Made by a program: the position numbers and the translations under genes. A stretch of DNA of 64,000 nt from Chryseobacterium sp. G0162 (lineage in GTDB: Bacteria; Bacteroidota; Bacteroidia; Flavobacteriales; Weeksellaceae): positions 124,001 to 188,000 of the forward strand of contig NZ_CP033922.1 of NCBI RefSeq assembly GCF_003815715.1, written 5' to 3'. Positions 7,655-15,215 of this stretch are shown piece by piece (the stretch's first letter is position 1; each line of letters begins with the position of its first letter). The notes beneath the pieces are model-generated. The model was not told the DNA's origin and made no database searches. It saw only the letters and a program-made list of their open reading frames with translations.

Positions 7655-8941
7655 ATGTCAAATAGATACAGAAAAAACAATTTATCTGCAAAGACAGGCG
7701 GAAAGCCTTATAAACCATATCAGCAAAAAAACAATCATAATCTTGCAGCTAAAACAGGATCCGGCGGTAAGTCTTCCGGTAACAAACTTTACCCGCAGCT
7801 GGTTGAAAAAACAATCACCCAAACAAGACAGGATATTGCAAAATGGAAAACTGCATTAAATGCAACTAAAAATGCGGATAATCCTTCGGTTTGGTCATTG
7901 TATAATTTATATGATTATATTTTAGATGATGCCGTTCTAACATCACAAATTGAAAACAGGATCCAAGATACTTTAGGATCTACATTCAATTTAAGAAAAA
8001 AAGGCGGTGAAATTGATACGGAATTAACGCAGACTTTCCAAAATTCAGAGCTGTTTAATGAGATCATTACACAGATTTTAAATTCCAGGTTTTATGGAAG
8101 TTCTTTAATCGAACTTGATTGGAAGCAAGAAGGATTAAACGAACCTGTTTTAAAAGCAGAATTACTTCCAAGACAAAACATTATTTCGAGAACCGGAACA
8201 TTTTTACCGGACTACAACGAAGACAAAGGCGTTAAATATCGTGAATTACCGGAATTTGGAACATGGTTATTAGAGTTTGGAAAAGCTGGCGAAATTGGGC
8301 TTTTAAACAAAGCGGTTCCGCACGCTTTATTTAAGAGATTTGCGCAATCTTGCTGGTCCGAATTATGCGAAATTTACGGAGTTCCGCCGCGTGTTTATAA
8401 AACGGATGCACAGGATCCTGCAGCGGTTGCACGTGGTAAAAAAATGATGCAGGACATGGGATCAGCTGCATGGTTTATTATTGATACAACAGAAGAGTTT
8501 GAGTGGGCCAAAGGAGTTTCGACAAATGGTGACGTTTATTCAAACCTGTTAAGATTCTGCGACAATCAAAATACGCTTTTGATTTCCGGGGCAATTATCG
8601 GTCAAGATACCGAACACGGATCCTACAATAAAGATGCTTCCGGGCAAAAACTTTTATCAAAATTAGTTTTAGCCGATATGGCTTTAGTAGAAATGTACAT
8701 GAATACTAAGGTTATGCCGGCCCTGGCTCGAATTGGTATTGTTCCGGCTGATTTTATATTCCAGTGGGAGATATCAGAAGATCTACAGACTTTATGGGAT
8801 CGAACTATTCAGGCTTTACAACATTATGAAATAGATCCCGAATGGGTTAAGGAAAAATTTGGTATTGCGATCACCGGTGTAAGACAAAACAATTTACCAG
8901 GAAACGCAAATCTGAATATTGCAGAAAGTTTTTTCGTTTAA
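7655..8941 (+). CDS. Portal protein (DUF935, Mu gp29-like)
   Basis: A 428-residue protein with a low-complexity, Lys- and Asn-rich N-terminus (residues 1-50). Then follows a portal body with ILDDAVLTSQIENRIQDTLG and FYGSSLIELDW, then PHALFKRFAQSCWSELCEIYGVPPRVYK, typical of DUF935 portals of Mu-like phages. The protein forms the dodecameric ring through which DNA enters and leaves and which docks terminase and adaptor. It is shorter than Mu gp29, mostly at the C-terminus. The gpF-like gene follows 32 bases later. Confidence 0.85.
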   Translation: MSNRYRKNNLSAKTGGKPYKPYQQKNNHNLAAKTGSGGKSSGNKLYPQLVEKTITQTRQDIAKWKTALNATKNADNPSVWSLYNLYDYILDDAVLTSQIENRIQDTLGSTFNLRKKGGEIDTELTQTFQNSELFNEIITQILNSRFYGSSLIELDWKQEGLNEPVLKAELLPRQNIISRTGTFLPDYNEDKGVKYRELPEFGTWLLEFGKAGEIGLLNKAVPHALFKRFAQSCWSELCEIYGVPPRVYKTDAQDPAAVARGKKMMQDMGSAAWFIIDTTEEFEWAKGVSTNGDVYSNLLRFCDNQNTLLISGAIIGQDTEHGSYNKDASGQKLLSKLVLADMALVEMYMNTKVMPALARIGIVPADFIFQWEISEDLQTLWDRTIQALQHYEIDPEWVKEKFGIAITGVRQNNLPGNANLNIAESFFV

Positions 8942-8973
8942 GGGCTGAAGGTACACGGCCTGTCAGCCCGAAA

Positions 8974-10545
8974 ATGTATTTTAACGGTCTTCATTTGCGC
9001 CTGAACACGCTATATGAGTGTAATTGTGACAAGTGTAAGGCTACTAAAATTAATTTAGCTTCGGAAAACGACGATCCAAAATTTAAAAGCGTTTTAAATG
9101 CAGCTGAAAACGCTTTTAAACACTTGCACCAAAAAGGAAGCTACAGCCCGGACGATATCAAAGAAAAGCCGTATCAAGATCTGATAAACCAAACCTACAA
9201 GGTTTTAAATTCAGCAATCACAGACAACGATATTCCGCCTGAAATGCTCCAAAAGATGCAGGAAGATACTTTCATCTTTTCAGGTTTAAAAACTCATGCT
9301 CAACTTTTGGAAGCATCATCCATGCTTTTGGATGATGAAGGAAAGATCAAAAGTTTTAATGCTTTTGCGAATGATTTTAACAAAATCAATAAAGATTACA
9401 ATCAAAACTATTTAGAATCTGAACACCAGTTCGCGATAAGTAGTTCACAAAGCGCCGCCAATTGGGCTGCACTGGATCCCGATGGACGTTATTATTTACA
9501 GTATCGTACTGCGAATGATGATAGAGTAAGGGAACAGCATCGGGTTTTACAAGATACGACGTTACCGAAGGAAGATTCTTTTTGGCTGTCATATTATCCG
9601 CCGAACGGTTGGCGCTGTAGATGTCATGTTGTTGAAGTTTTAAAAGCTAAATATCCGCTGTCTGATTCAAAAAAAGCCATCGAAAACGGAGAAAGGGCCA
9701 CAACACAGATCGGAAAGGACGGAAAGAACCGGCTTGCAATCTTTAGATTTAATCCAGGAGCGGAACAAAAGGTTTTCCCGCCGAAGCATCCGTACAATAA
9801 AGTGAAGGGAGCGGACCAGGTTAAAAAAACGCTTCAAGAAAAACCGTTAAAGACAACCAGGGATCTAACGAGACATTTTGAAAGCTTTGCAAAAGACAAT
9901 AAAGATTTTTTCAGTCGTGGGTTCAAAGAAATAAAATTGACTAAACAAAGAGGGGTTAACGGCTTCACGGATATGAACGGGGTTATTGCTTTAAAGTCCG
10001 ATATCAGCGCTCACATAATCGACGGGCTGAACAATATCAAAAATAAAAAACCGACGACTTTTGACCAGGAAAGGGCAATTTCTACACTGCATCACGAATT
10101 GTGGCATAATGCGAATAAGCCAGGTAATATGCGAATGACAACTAAACAAACTTCTACGATGGAACTTGCAAACGAATTTGTCAGCAGAAAGACTTTACCG
10201 GAATTTATGGAGAAACTCGGCGGAAAACTTCAAAACGAAGAGCTTACCAGGAACAGAACTAATACCGGATATAATAAAATGGTTAACAATTATGATCAGA
10301 TTATCAAATGGAGTGAAGCGGATCCGGCCAAAGTCCTGGAAACTGTTAAAACTCACCTGGTGAATGAAAAGTACACCAACCAAATGGAAGGTTTAGTAAA
10401 AGCCATCAAAGAGCATAGTAAATACGAGATCTCGGAAAAAACTGTAGAAACGCTTATAGATCTCGGAAAACAAAAAGAATATTCGGAAGAAGTATTTAAA
10501 GAGTTTTTGGAAAAGAACAAAAATTTACTAAAGGATAGAGGTTAA
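8974..10545 (+). CDS. MuF head protein with C-terminal HExxH metallopeptidase-like domain
   Basis: A 523-residue protein. Residues 1-270 are a Mu gpF/SPP1 gp7-type head morphogenesis domain, recognised by RVREQHRVL (184-192) and NGWRCRCHVVEVL (211-223). The family enters the capsid and is partly ejected with DNA. Residues 290-523 are an added domain with HHELWH at 373-378, giving a zinc HExxH at 374-378 and a possible third ligand Glu397 or Glu401. MuF proteins with variable C-terminal toxin domains are a known polymorphic toxin class in temperate phages; a metallopeptidase tail fits it. A small acidic gene on the other strand overlaps its last 18 bases and may encode immunity. The C-terminal activity is inferred, not shown. 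Confidence 0.85.
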   Translation: MYFNGLHLRLNTLYECNCDKCKATKINLASENDDPKFKSVLNAAENAFKHLHQKGSYSPDDIKEKPYQDLINQTYKVLNSAITDNDIPPEMLQKMQEDTFIFSGLKTHAQLLEASSMLLDDEGKIKSFNAFANDFNKINKDYNQNYLESEHQFAISSSQSAANWAALDPDGRYYLQYRTANDDRVREQHRVLQDTTLPKEDSFWLSYYPPNGWRCRCHVVEVLKAKYPLSDSKKAIENGERATTQIGKDGKNRLAIFRFNPGAEQKVFPPKHPYNKVKGADQVKKTLQEKPLKTTRDLTRHFESFAKDNKDFFSRGFKEIKLTKQRGVNGFTDMNGVIALKSDISAHIIDGLNNIKNKKPTTFDQERAISTLHHELWHNANKPGNMRMTTKQTSTMELANEFVSRKTLPEFMEKLGGKLQNEELTRNRTNTGYNKMVNNYDQIIKWSEADPAKVLETVKTHLVNEKYTNQMEGLVKAIKEHSKYEISEKTVETLIDLGKQKEYSEEVFKEFLEKNKNLLKDRG

Positions 10546-10758
10546 TTCATCTTTGTAGATCTCTTCCAGCTGTTTAATCAGATCCGTTAAGTTGTATTCT
10601 TCGGCATAGGAATATAACGATAATATTCTTTCCTGTTCGTCGGAAAGCTCATGATCGGGTGAAACTAAAAAGGCCGGGTGATCATCAAGAACCGCAGCCA
10701 CATCGTAAACGGTAGCTGTTCTAAGATCAACGCCTTTGAATTTATATATATCTGCCAT
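10528..10758 (-). CDS. Small acidic protein, candidate immunity factor for the MuF toxin domain
   Basis: A 76-residue protein with 17 Asp/Glu against 6 Lys/Arg, no Cys, no signal peptide and no membrane segment; the second half is helical (LTDLIKQLEEIYKDEL). It is the only minus-strand gene inside the rightward head operon. It lies tail-to-tail with the MuF gene (18-base overlap) and has its own flavobacterial-type promoter, so it could be expressed in the lysogen when late genes are silent. That is what an immunity gene needs. No known family is recognised, so the role is inference from position and charge. Confidence 0.65.
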   Translation of the reverse strand: MADIYKFKGVDLRTATVYDVAAVLDDHPAFLVSPDHELSDEQERILSLYSYAEEYNLTDLIKQLEEIYKDELTSIL

Positions 10759-10765
10759 AATAACA

Positions 10766-10794
10766 CAAAGTTACAACTAAATTTTAAAGAACAA
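10766..10794 (-). promoter_or_regulatory. Promoter for the minus-strand acidic gene
   Basis: On the minus strand TTG (10794-10792), an 18-bp spacer and TAACTTTG (10773-10766) match the Bacteroidota pattern TTG-N19-TAnnTTTG. Only 7 bases separate the -7 box from the ATG at 10758, implying a very short or absent leader. The -33 box touches the start codon of the gpG-like gene on the other strand. Confidence 0.6.
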
Positions 10795-11345
10795 TGAATT
10801 TTGAACAATTTCACAAAAATATCCTCAATGACGTGAAAACGGAAGTGATGGAAGAGTTCGACAGGAATTTTGAAAGAAAGGCATTTTTCGATAAAACGTG
10901 GCCACGAAATAAGCTCGTGAACAGAAAAGGTTCCATGATGGCAAGGTCCAATAATTTGCGGCGTGGATTCCGGGCAAAAATTCAAGGTGATAAAATTGTG
11001 TTTTCAAATTCAATGCCTTATGCCAAAATACAGAATGAAGGCGGCGAAATTCTCGTAACACATCGAATGAAAAAATATTTTTGGGCGATGTATTACCAGG
11101 CATCCGGTAACATCAAAGTAAGTTCCAAAACCGGCAAGCAACTAAACAACGCCAGGAACCAAAGATTATCCATTGAAGCGGAACAATTTAAAGCGCTTGC
11201 ACTGATGCCGGTCGGAAAAAAAATCAAAATTCCTTCCAGGCGTGTTATCGGTCCGCATCCAAAAATAAGGGATTCTGTAGAAAGAATTGTAAATCATCAC
11301 TTATCAGAGATCAACGAACAAATTCTAAATAATTTAAGACAATGA
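10794..11345 (+). CDS. Phage virion morphogenesis protein (gpG-like)
   Basis: A 183-residue basic protein with SMMARSNNLRRGFRAKIQGD (56-75), MPYAKIQNEGGEI (82-94) and a closing basic segment with SRRVIGPHPKIRDSVERI. These are the hallmarks of the phage virion morphogenesis/tail completion family, Mu gpG and P2 gpS type. It probably closes the head-tail interface or tail end. Its stop overlaps the next start (ATGA at 11342), which suggests translational coupling. Confidence 0.75.
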   Translation: MNFEQFHKNILNDVKTEVMEEFDRNFERKAFFDKTWPRNKLVNRKGSMMARSNNLRRGFRAKIQGDKIVFSNSMPYAKIQNEGGEILVTHRMKKYFWAMYYQASGNIKVSSKTGKQLNNARNQRLSIEAEQFKALALMPVGKKIKIPSRRVIGPHPKIRDSVERIVNHHLSEINEQILNNLRQ

Positions 11346-11794
11346 CAGACATTTTACAAGCAATTAACGATAAATTGAACGAAGTAACGGAGCTAAAGTA
11401 CATTGACGAAAATTGGGGGCAATTAGATCTATACGGCCCGCAGATTCCGGTTCAGTGGCCGTGTGCATTGGTAGACTTCAATACCGGTCAATTTACTAAC
11501 ATCGGGCGTAACTATAGAGTAACGCCACAGAACAGACAGGAAGGAACTTTAACTGTTGAAATCACCATCGCAAATCTGAAACTAACAAACAGTAGCAACA
11601 AAGCCCCAACTTTTCAAAAAGAAAAGGCTTTTGCAATATGGGATCTCATTAACAAAGTGCATGAAATTTTACAAGGCTGGAACCCGGCAGAAAACGCCGG
11701 TGCGTTAATCAGAACAACATTCAGTAAAGTAAGGCGGGATGATGGCGTACAGGAATTTAGAGTAATTTACTCTATCGGGTTACATGATTGTTAA
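11342..11794 (+). CDS. Tail terminator/minor tail protein (Mu gp37-like position)
   Basis: A 150-residue protein coupled to the gpG-like gene by an ATGA overlap and last in the rightward late operon. The N-terminus (TDILQAINDKLNEV) and the segment with PCALVDFN followed by GTLTVEITIANL resemble small tail terminator or joining proteins that cap the tail tube and sheath. No motif is diagnostic, so the role is inferred from order and size. The 3' end overlaps a minus-strand small ORF by 23 bases. Confidence 0.65.
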   Translation: MTDILQAINDKLNEVTELKYIDENWGQLDLYGPQIPVQWPCALVDFNTGQFTNIGRNYRVTPQNRQEGTLTVEITIANLKLTNSSNKAPTFQKEKAFAIWDLINKVHEILQGWNPAENAGALIRTTFSKVRRDDGVQEFRVIYSIGLHDC

Positions 11795-11984
11795 GCTTAT
11801 CCAGTTCCTTTTCAATTGGAGTGCTTAAAATCGTGTTTAAAGTGGTTCTGCTGATTGGATATTTTGGGTAAATATATTTTCTGAGGACAACCGTATCCGG
11901 GATGTCCTCATTTTTATGCTCTAAATATAGATCCTTTATGAGCTTATAGCGAAGTAAGGTATTGCGTTGTAAAGGTTTACCCAT
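11772..11984 (-). CDS. Hypothetical small protein at the convergence of early and late operons
   Basis: A 70-residue basic protein with a segment KYPISRTTLNTIL that could be a helix-turn-helix. It ends inside the last codons of the convergent plus-strand gene. It is the last leftward frame of the early side and starts 36 bases after the secreted-protein gene. A small regulator is possible, but nothing identifies it and it may be spurious. Confidence 0.45.
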   Translation of the reverse strand: MGKPLQRNTLLRYKLIKDLYLEHKNEDIPDTVVLRKYIYPKYPISRTTLNTILSTPIEKELDKLNNHVTR

Positions 11985-12020
11985 ATCGCAAATATAGGAA
12001 GTATATTCCTTTTTCCAATA

Positions 12021-12491
12021 CTACTCTATAGAAATGTACATGAAATTCATTAGAAAAACTTCATTTTTGTTCGGATTTTGGTTAAAATCTTCGTCCAGCT
12101 TTTCTTTATACACTCTTCCGATAAACTTTTCGTCACCAGTATAAAAATTGTATGATCCTTCGTTGTCATAAACTTTGAACCAGGCATCATTTTTATTTCC
12201 CATTTTGTCAGCTTGTTGAAGTCCGTTCAAAATGAATGAAAAAGCCTGTACGGTTCCGAAGTCCTGTTTTGCCTTCGCATCCTGGATGATGTATTTACAA
12301 CGATTGATATTTTCGGAAAGGTCTTCATTTTGGATTTGCATTTTTGAGTTAAAAAACGTGATCAGATCCTGATATGAAAATTCCTTTACAAGAACTTTTT
12401 TTGATACCTGGTAAGAAGCTGGGACCACTTGCGCTGTCTGCTGTGCAAAACTGAATGTAGATATCAGTAAAAACAATAATAATTTTTTCAT
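12021..12491 (-). CDS. Predicted secreted protein of unknown function
   Basis: A 156-residue protein with a clear Sec signal peptide (MKKLLLFLLISTFSFAQ, probable cleavage near residue 16-17). The mature part is hydrophilic and mixed alpha/beta, with many Asn, Lys and Asp and no lipobox or membrane anchor. It overlaps the preceding 83-residue gene by 4 bases. A periplasmic protein at the far end of an early prophage operon could be a lysogenic-conversion gene or a superinfection or lysis function; there is no evidence to choose. Confidence 0.65.
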   Translation of the reverse strand: MKKLLLFLLISTFSFAQQTAQVVPASYQVSKKVLVKEFSYQDLITFFNSKMQIQNEDLSENINRCKYIIQDAKAKQDFGTVQAFSFILNGLQQADKMGNKNDAWFKVYDNEGSYNFYTGDEKFIGRVYKEKLDEDFNQNPNKNEVFLMNFMYISIE

Positions 12492-12739
12492 AGCTCTATG
12501 TTAAATATTTTACAAAACTTTTTCCACGCTTTTTTTCTCTGATAATTGGAAAGCTTTTTAGGCTTTTTCACCTCTTTATTTTGATTTAATAAGGCTTCTA
12601 TTTCATTGCGAGTAATATTAATAGATCCTTCAAATTCCATTGAAGTTTTACCGGGAATGTACTCTATAGGTTTGCAATCAATTTCCGTTCCCATGAGTGT
12701 AATTTTTACATCTTTCCAATAAAACTGTTTATTTTCCAT
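12488..12739 (-). CDS. Hypothetical phage protein
   Basis: An 83-residue protein with a basic C-terminus (KKPKKLSNYQRKKAWKKF) and an acidic, beta-rich first half. It is translationally coupled to the secreted protein (ATGA overlap at 12488). A -7-like TAAATTTG lies on the minus strand at 12776-12769, 30 bases upstream of the start, but no TTG is well placed. No family is recognised. Confidence 0.55.
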   Translation of the reverse strand: MENKQFYWKDVKITLMGTEIDCKPIEYIPGKTSMEFEGSINITRNEIEALLNQNKEVKKPKKLSNYQRKKAWKKFCKIFNIEL

Positions 12740-12792
12740 AATATCAAATATTTGCAGGAATTGTTTAACAAATTTATGACTTTTTTTTAAAT

Positions 12793-12830
12793 AAAAAAGG
12801 GGGTGCGAACCCGTCGGTCCGCACCCCCTT
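12793..12830 (-). terminator. Strong GC-rich intrinsic terminator
   Basis: GGGGGTGCG (12799-12807) pairs perfectly with CGCACCCCC (12820-12828), with a 12-base loop containing further ACC/GGT pairing. On the minus strand the hairpin is followed by TTTTTT (12798-12793). It lies just after the stop of the 80-residue gene, so it should end the early transcript there and separate off the 11.8-12.7 kb genes. Confidence 0.85.
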
Positions 12831-12842
12831 CGTGTACAACTT

Positions 12843-13085
12843 CTAAACTTCTGATTCGGAAATGAGATCAGTAATTGTTTTAAAATCCTGGATCGAAATT
12901 TTTTCGATGCCTGGTTCAGGTTTGAAAGTAATAATTGTTTCGTGGGTTATCCTATCAACCGATACGATGTATTTAACCCGATCCCACAATCTTCCGTCGC
13001 TGTCTACGATTAATGAAACTTCACCGTAAGCCGCTAAGAACTTTCTAAAAAAACCTTTTTCTGCTGTAATTTGTAATTCTAACAT
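12843..13085 (-). CDS. Hypothetical phage protein
   Basis: An 80-residue protein of mostly beta character (KGFFRKFLAAYGEVSLIVDS) with an acidic end. A minus-strand TACATTTG at 13115-13108 fits a -7 box 22 bases upstream of the start, but no good -33 was seen. It is followed 13 bases later by the strong GC-rich terminator. No known family. Confidence 0.55.
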   Translation of the reverse strand: MLELQITAEKGFFRKFLAAYGEVSLIVDSDGRLWDRVKYIVSVDRITHETIITFKPEPGIEKISIQDFKTITDLISESEV

Positions 13086-13166
13086 TGAACAATTAATTTT
13101 AACATTACAAATGTAGAACTAACAAAAATCTGTACATTACGGGTTTCCGTATTCATATTAAAAAAT

Positions 13167-13478
13167 TTATTCTAAAGGTGGTTTAACATTTATTTTCTGA
13201 AACTCTTTTTCTGCAACTTTATACCAAAAATTGGCTTCGGAAGGCTCTTCACCTTCTTTTATTGCACATTCTACCATTGTCGTTTCTATACTGATACCAT
13301 TTGGAAAAGTTTCATCTTTCCAGGTATCGGTATAGTATTTGAAAATGTAGCCTTTTTTATGAAGAGCTTCAAACACTTCTAATTTTGAATAATCAAAGCC
13401 ATTTAGTTTTATTAAAACCTGTTTTGGTGATTTTCCATATAAAGGTCTACCGAAATGATCCTTTCCTAATATATCCAT
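13167..13478 (-). CDS. Hypothetical phage protein
   Basis: A 103-residue soluble protein beginning MDILGKDHFGRPLYGKSP with a C-terminal segment ANFWYKVAEKEFQKI. It overlaps the upstream 108-residue gene by 32 bases, in a different frame, which suggests coupled translation. No motif, signal or membrane segment was seen and no family is recognised. Confidence 0.55.
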   Translation of the reverse strand: MDILGKDHFGRPLYGKSPKQVLIKLNGFDYSKLEVFEALHKKGYIFKYYTDTWKDETFPNGISIETTMVECAIKEGEEPSEANFWYKVAEKEFQKINVKPPLE

Positions 13479-13773
13479 TAGCTTGATATTTTCTATAAAA
13501 TGGGTTTACATGATTTGCATTGTTATATCTCACTTTCAATAAACTTTTATTAAGATCTTGAGCTGCTGAACGAATAAGCTCGCTTACTTTTGTTAATTGT
13601 TCAGTAGCTTTTGTTGTATCTGCAAATGCTGCGGATATTTTAGCGGCAAAATATTGCATATCTTCTGCGGATATCCCGGCAGCACGAATAAATTTTTTGT
13701 ATTCATCTGATTGCAAAATTTCTGTCATTGCTTTACCCTGGGATCTCCCGTTGGATAATATAATTTCATTCAT
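13447..13773 (-). CDS. Hypothetical phage protein
   Basis: A 108-residue protein, helical in its first 80 residues (EDMQYFAAKISAAFADTTKA), with a basic aromatic tail (PFYRKYQANGYIRKGSFR) that may bind nucleic acid. It overlaps the next gene by 32 bases. Function unknown. Confidence 0.55.
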   Translation of the reverse strand: MNEIILSNGRSQGKAMTEILQSDEYKKFIRAAGISAEDMQYFAAKISAAFADTTKATEQLTKVSELIRSAAQDLNKSLLKVRYNNANHVNPFYRKYQANGYIRKGSFR

Positions 13774-13797
13774 TTTTAAATCGTTTTTAAATATGGT

Positions 13798-14235
13798 TTA
13801 AATCTTTTCAGCCAGCCAATAACGTCCGTTTAGGTACGTACTCGGATAAGGCATGGCGGTATTATCAATTTTCTTTTTCATCCGAAGTTTAGGAATGTAT
13901 AGAAGAGCTTCTATTTTTTCCGCATCGGATAGAGCTTGCCACGCCTTCCGGGTTGCTGGGATCTTACCGACTTTATATCCGTAGGTTTTCCAAAAATATT
14001 CAAAGCTTAAATCTTTCGGGAGCTCCAAATATTCAAAGTCTAAATCTTTGCGCTCCATAAACTTCCAGTATTCAGTTTCGGTTTTCGGAACTCGTGAACT
14101 TTTAAGGATCCACAATACCTGCTCTTCGGTCCATCGTTCACCTTCCAGGCTAATCGACTTAAAAACTCCGAAGGAATCATATTTTAAATAAAATTTCTTG
14201 TCGCTTTGCTTATGTAGTGCTACATATTCTGTCAT
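13798..14235 (-). CDS. Replisome-organiser-like phage protein
   Basis: A 145-residue protein. The C-terminal 65 residues (FEYFWKTYGYKVGKIPATRK, then WQALSDAEKIEALLYIP and YPSTYLNGRYW) closely follow the C-terminal signature of phage replication initiators/organisers: FW-Y-P/G-K-GK...AW..L...YL..RW. The N-terminal half resembles no initiator domain that I know. It is coupled by a 4-base overlap to the next upstream gene and lies near a DnaA-C-like gene, so both may act on DNA or replication-protein recruitment. The role is inference. Confidence 0.6.
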   Translation of the reverse strand: MTEYVALHKQSDKKFYLKYDSFGVFKSISLEGERWTEEQVLWILKSSRVPKTETEYWKFMERKDLDFEYLELPKDLSFEYFWKTYGYKVGKIPATRKAWQALSDAEKIEALLYIPKLRMKKKIDNTAMPYPSTYLNGRYWLAEKI

Positions 14236-14561
14236 AATAATTGTTTATGAAGTTCGTTTTTCATTTGTAAAACCGCGTTCGCTTCGTAGGATCCAAATTC
14301 ATCCGGGAAATAAATTTCATAGTCTCGTAGATATACCAGCAAAGCTTCTGCTTTATAGTATGACAGTTTCAAAACAAAACTTTTATCTTTTTCCCTTTTA
14401 TCAATGGCTTTCTTTAGAAGCTCGGTTCTAAGCTCTTTACAGATTGAAACAACAGATCTAAGGTTTTTCGCCTGGCTTTGTAGATCCAATGTGTCTAAAA
14501 TCTGCATACTGTTGTTTAAAACAAGTAATTTACTGTTATCAAGTGTCAGAAGCTTTTTCAT
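14232..14561 (-). CDS. Hypothetical phage protein
   Basis: A 109-residue, strongly helical, Leu- and Lys-rich protein (RTELLKKAIDKREKDKSFVL). It overlaps the DnaA-C-like gene by 23 bases upstream and the organiser-like gene by 4 bases downstream, so the three form a tightly coupled block. No family is recognised. Confidence 0.55.
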   Translation of the reverse strand: MKKLLTLDNSKLLVLNNSMQILDTLDLQSQAKNLRSVVSICKELRTELLKKAIDKREKDKSFVLKLSYYKAEALLVYLRDYEIYFPDEFGSYEANAVLQMKNELHKQLL

Positions 14562-14856
14562 TTTCCAATAGTTTATTTACTACAGATACTTTATGTTTGA
14601 AATCTCGATTGCAGTTTATCATCAGATCATATTCTTTAAGATTATAAATTACTGTACTATGATCATGTTTTATAATCCTTCCTATATGCTCAAAGGTTAA
14701 ACCTTCGGCCCTCAAAACATAACAAATGATTTTCCGTACATCGCAAAAATCTTGTCTTCTACTCCTTGATCGTAATTCTTTAGTAGTGATATCTAAAGTT
14801 TTGCAGATCTTCACTACTATTCTAGGGATCCTACATTTACTTTTCATTAATTCCAC
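14539..14856 (-). CDS. Protein with DnaA C-terminal-like DNA-binding domain
   Basis: A 105-residue protein whose centre (residues 35-90: DVRKIICYVLRAEGLTFEHI, then GRIIKHDHSTVIYNLKEYD) matches the DnaA domain IV pattern, in which the DHSTVIY signature contacts the DnaA box. The AAA+ domain is absent. It may bind DnaA-box-like sites to recruit or block host initiation, or act as a regulator of the phage. It is coupled to flanking genes by short overlaps. The fold call is fairly strong, the role is open. Confidence 0.75.
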   Translation of the reverse strand: MELMKSKCRIPRIVVKICKTLDITTKELRSRSRRQDFCDVRKIICYVLRAEGLTFEHIGRIIKHDHSTVIYNLKEYDLMINCNRDFKHKVSVVNKLLENEKASDT

Positions 14857-15212
14857 TTATTATTAACTAAATTAAAATCACGGCCTGCCTTATGAGTGAA
14901 CATAGAGAAAATACGTTTTTCAGACAGTTTTACTATTGATATGTAATATCTGTTACATTCAAAAAGATCTGATGTTTCACCTAAATAAAATATCATTTCA
15001 TTATCAAGCATACCGATATACGTTGCTGGTTTCAGATTAAAATATCCTAATAAAGTTGTTTCACTTTGCGGGCTTATTATCTCTCCACCAATTTTCACCG
15101 GGACCGGATCAATAAAGCTATTAATGTCCATAGAGATTGGAAGTATATAACCCATTCCCATTTTATCATTATAAATTACGCTGTAGTCTCGTAGGCCGTG
15201 TTTTGCATTCAT
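14847..15212 (-). CDS. Hypothetical phage protein
   Basis: A 121-residue, beta-rich soluble protein (IGGEIISPQSETTLLGYFNL) overlapping the DnaA-C-like gene by 10 bases. No signal peptide, membrane segment or known motif was seen. Part of the early accessory block of unknown genes between 12.8 and 15.9 kb. Confidence 0.55.
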   Translation of the reverse strand: MNAKHGLRDYSVIYNDKMGMGYILPISMDINSFIDPVPVKIGGEIISPQSETTLLGYFNLKPATYIGMLDNEMIFYLGETSDLFECNRYYISIVKLSEKRIFSMFTHKAGRDFNLVNNKWN

Positions 15213-15215
15213 GAT

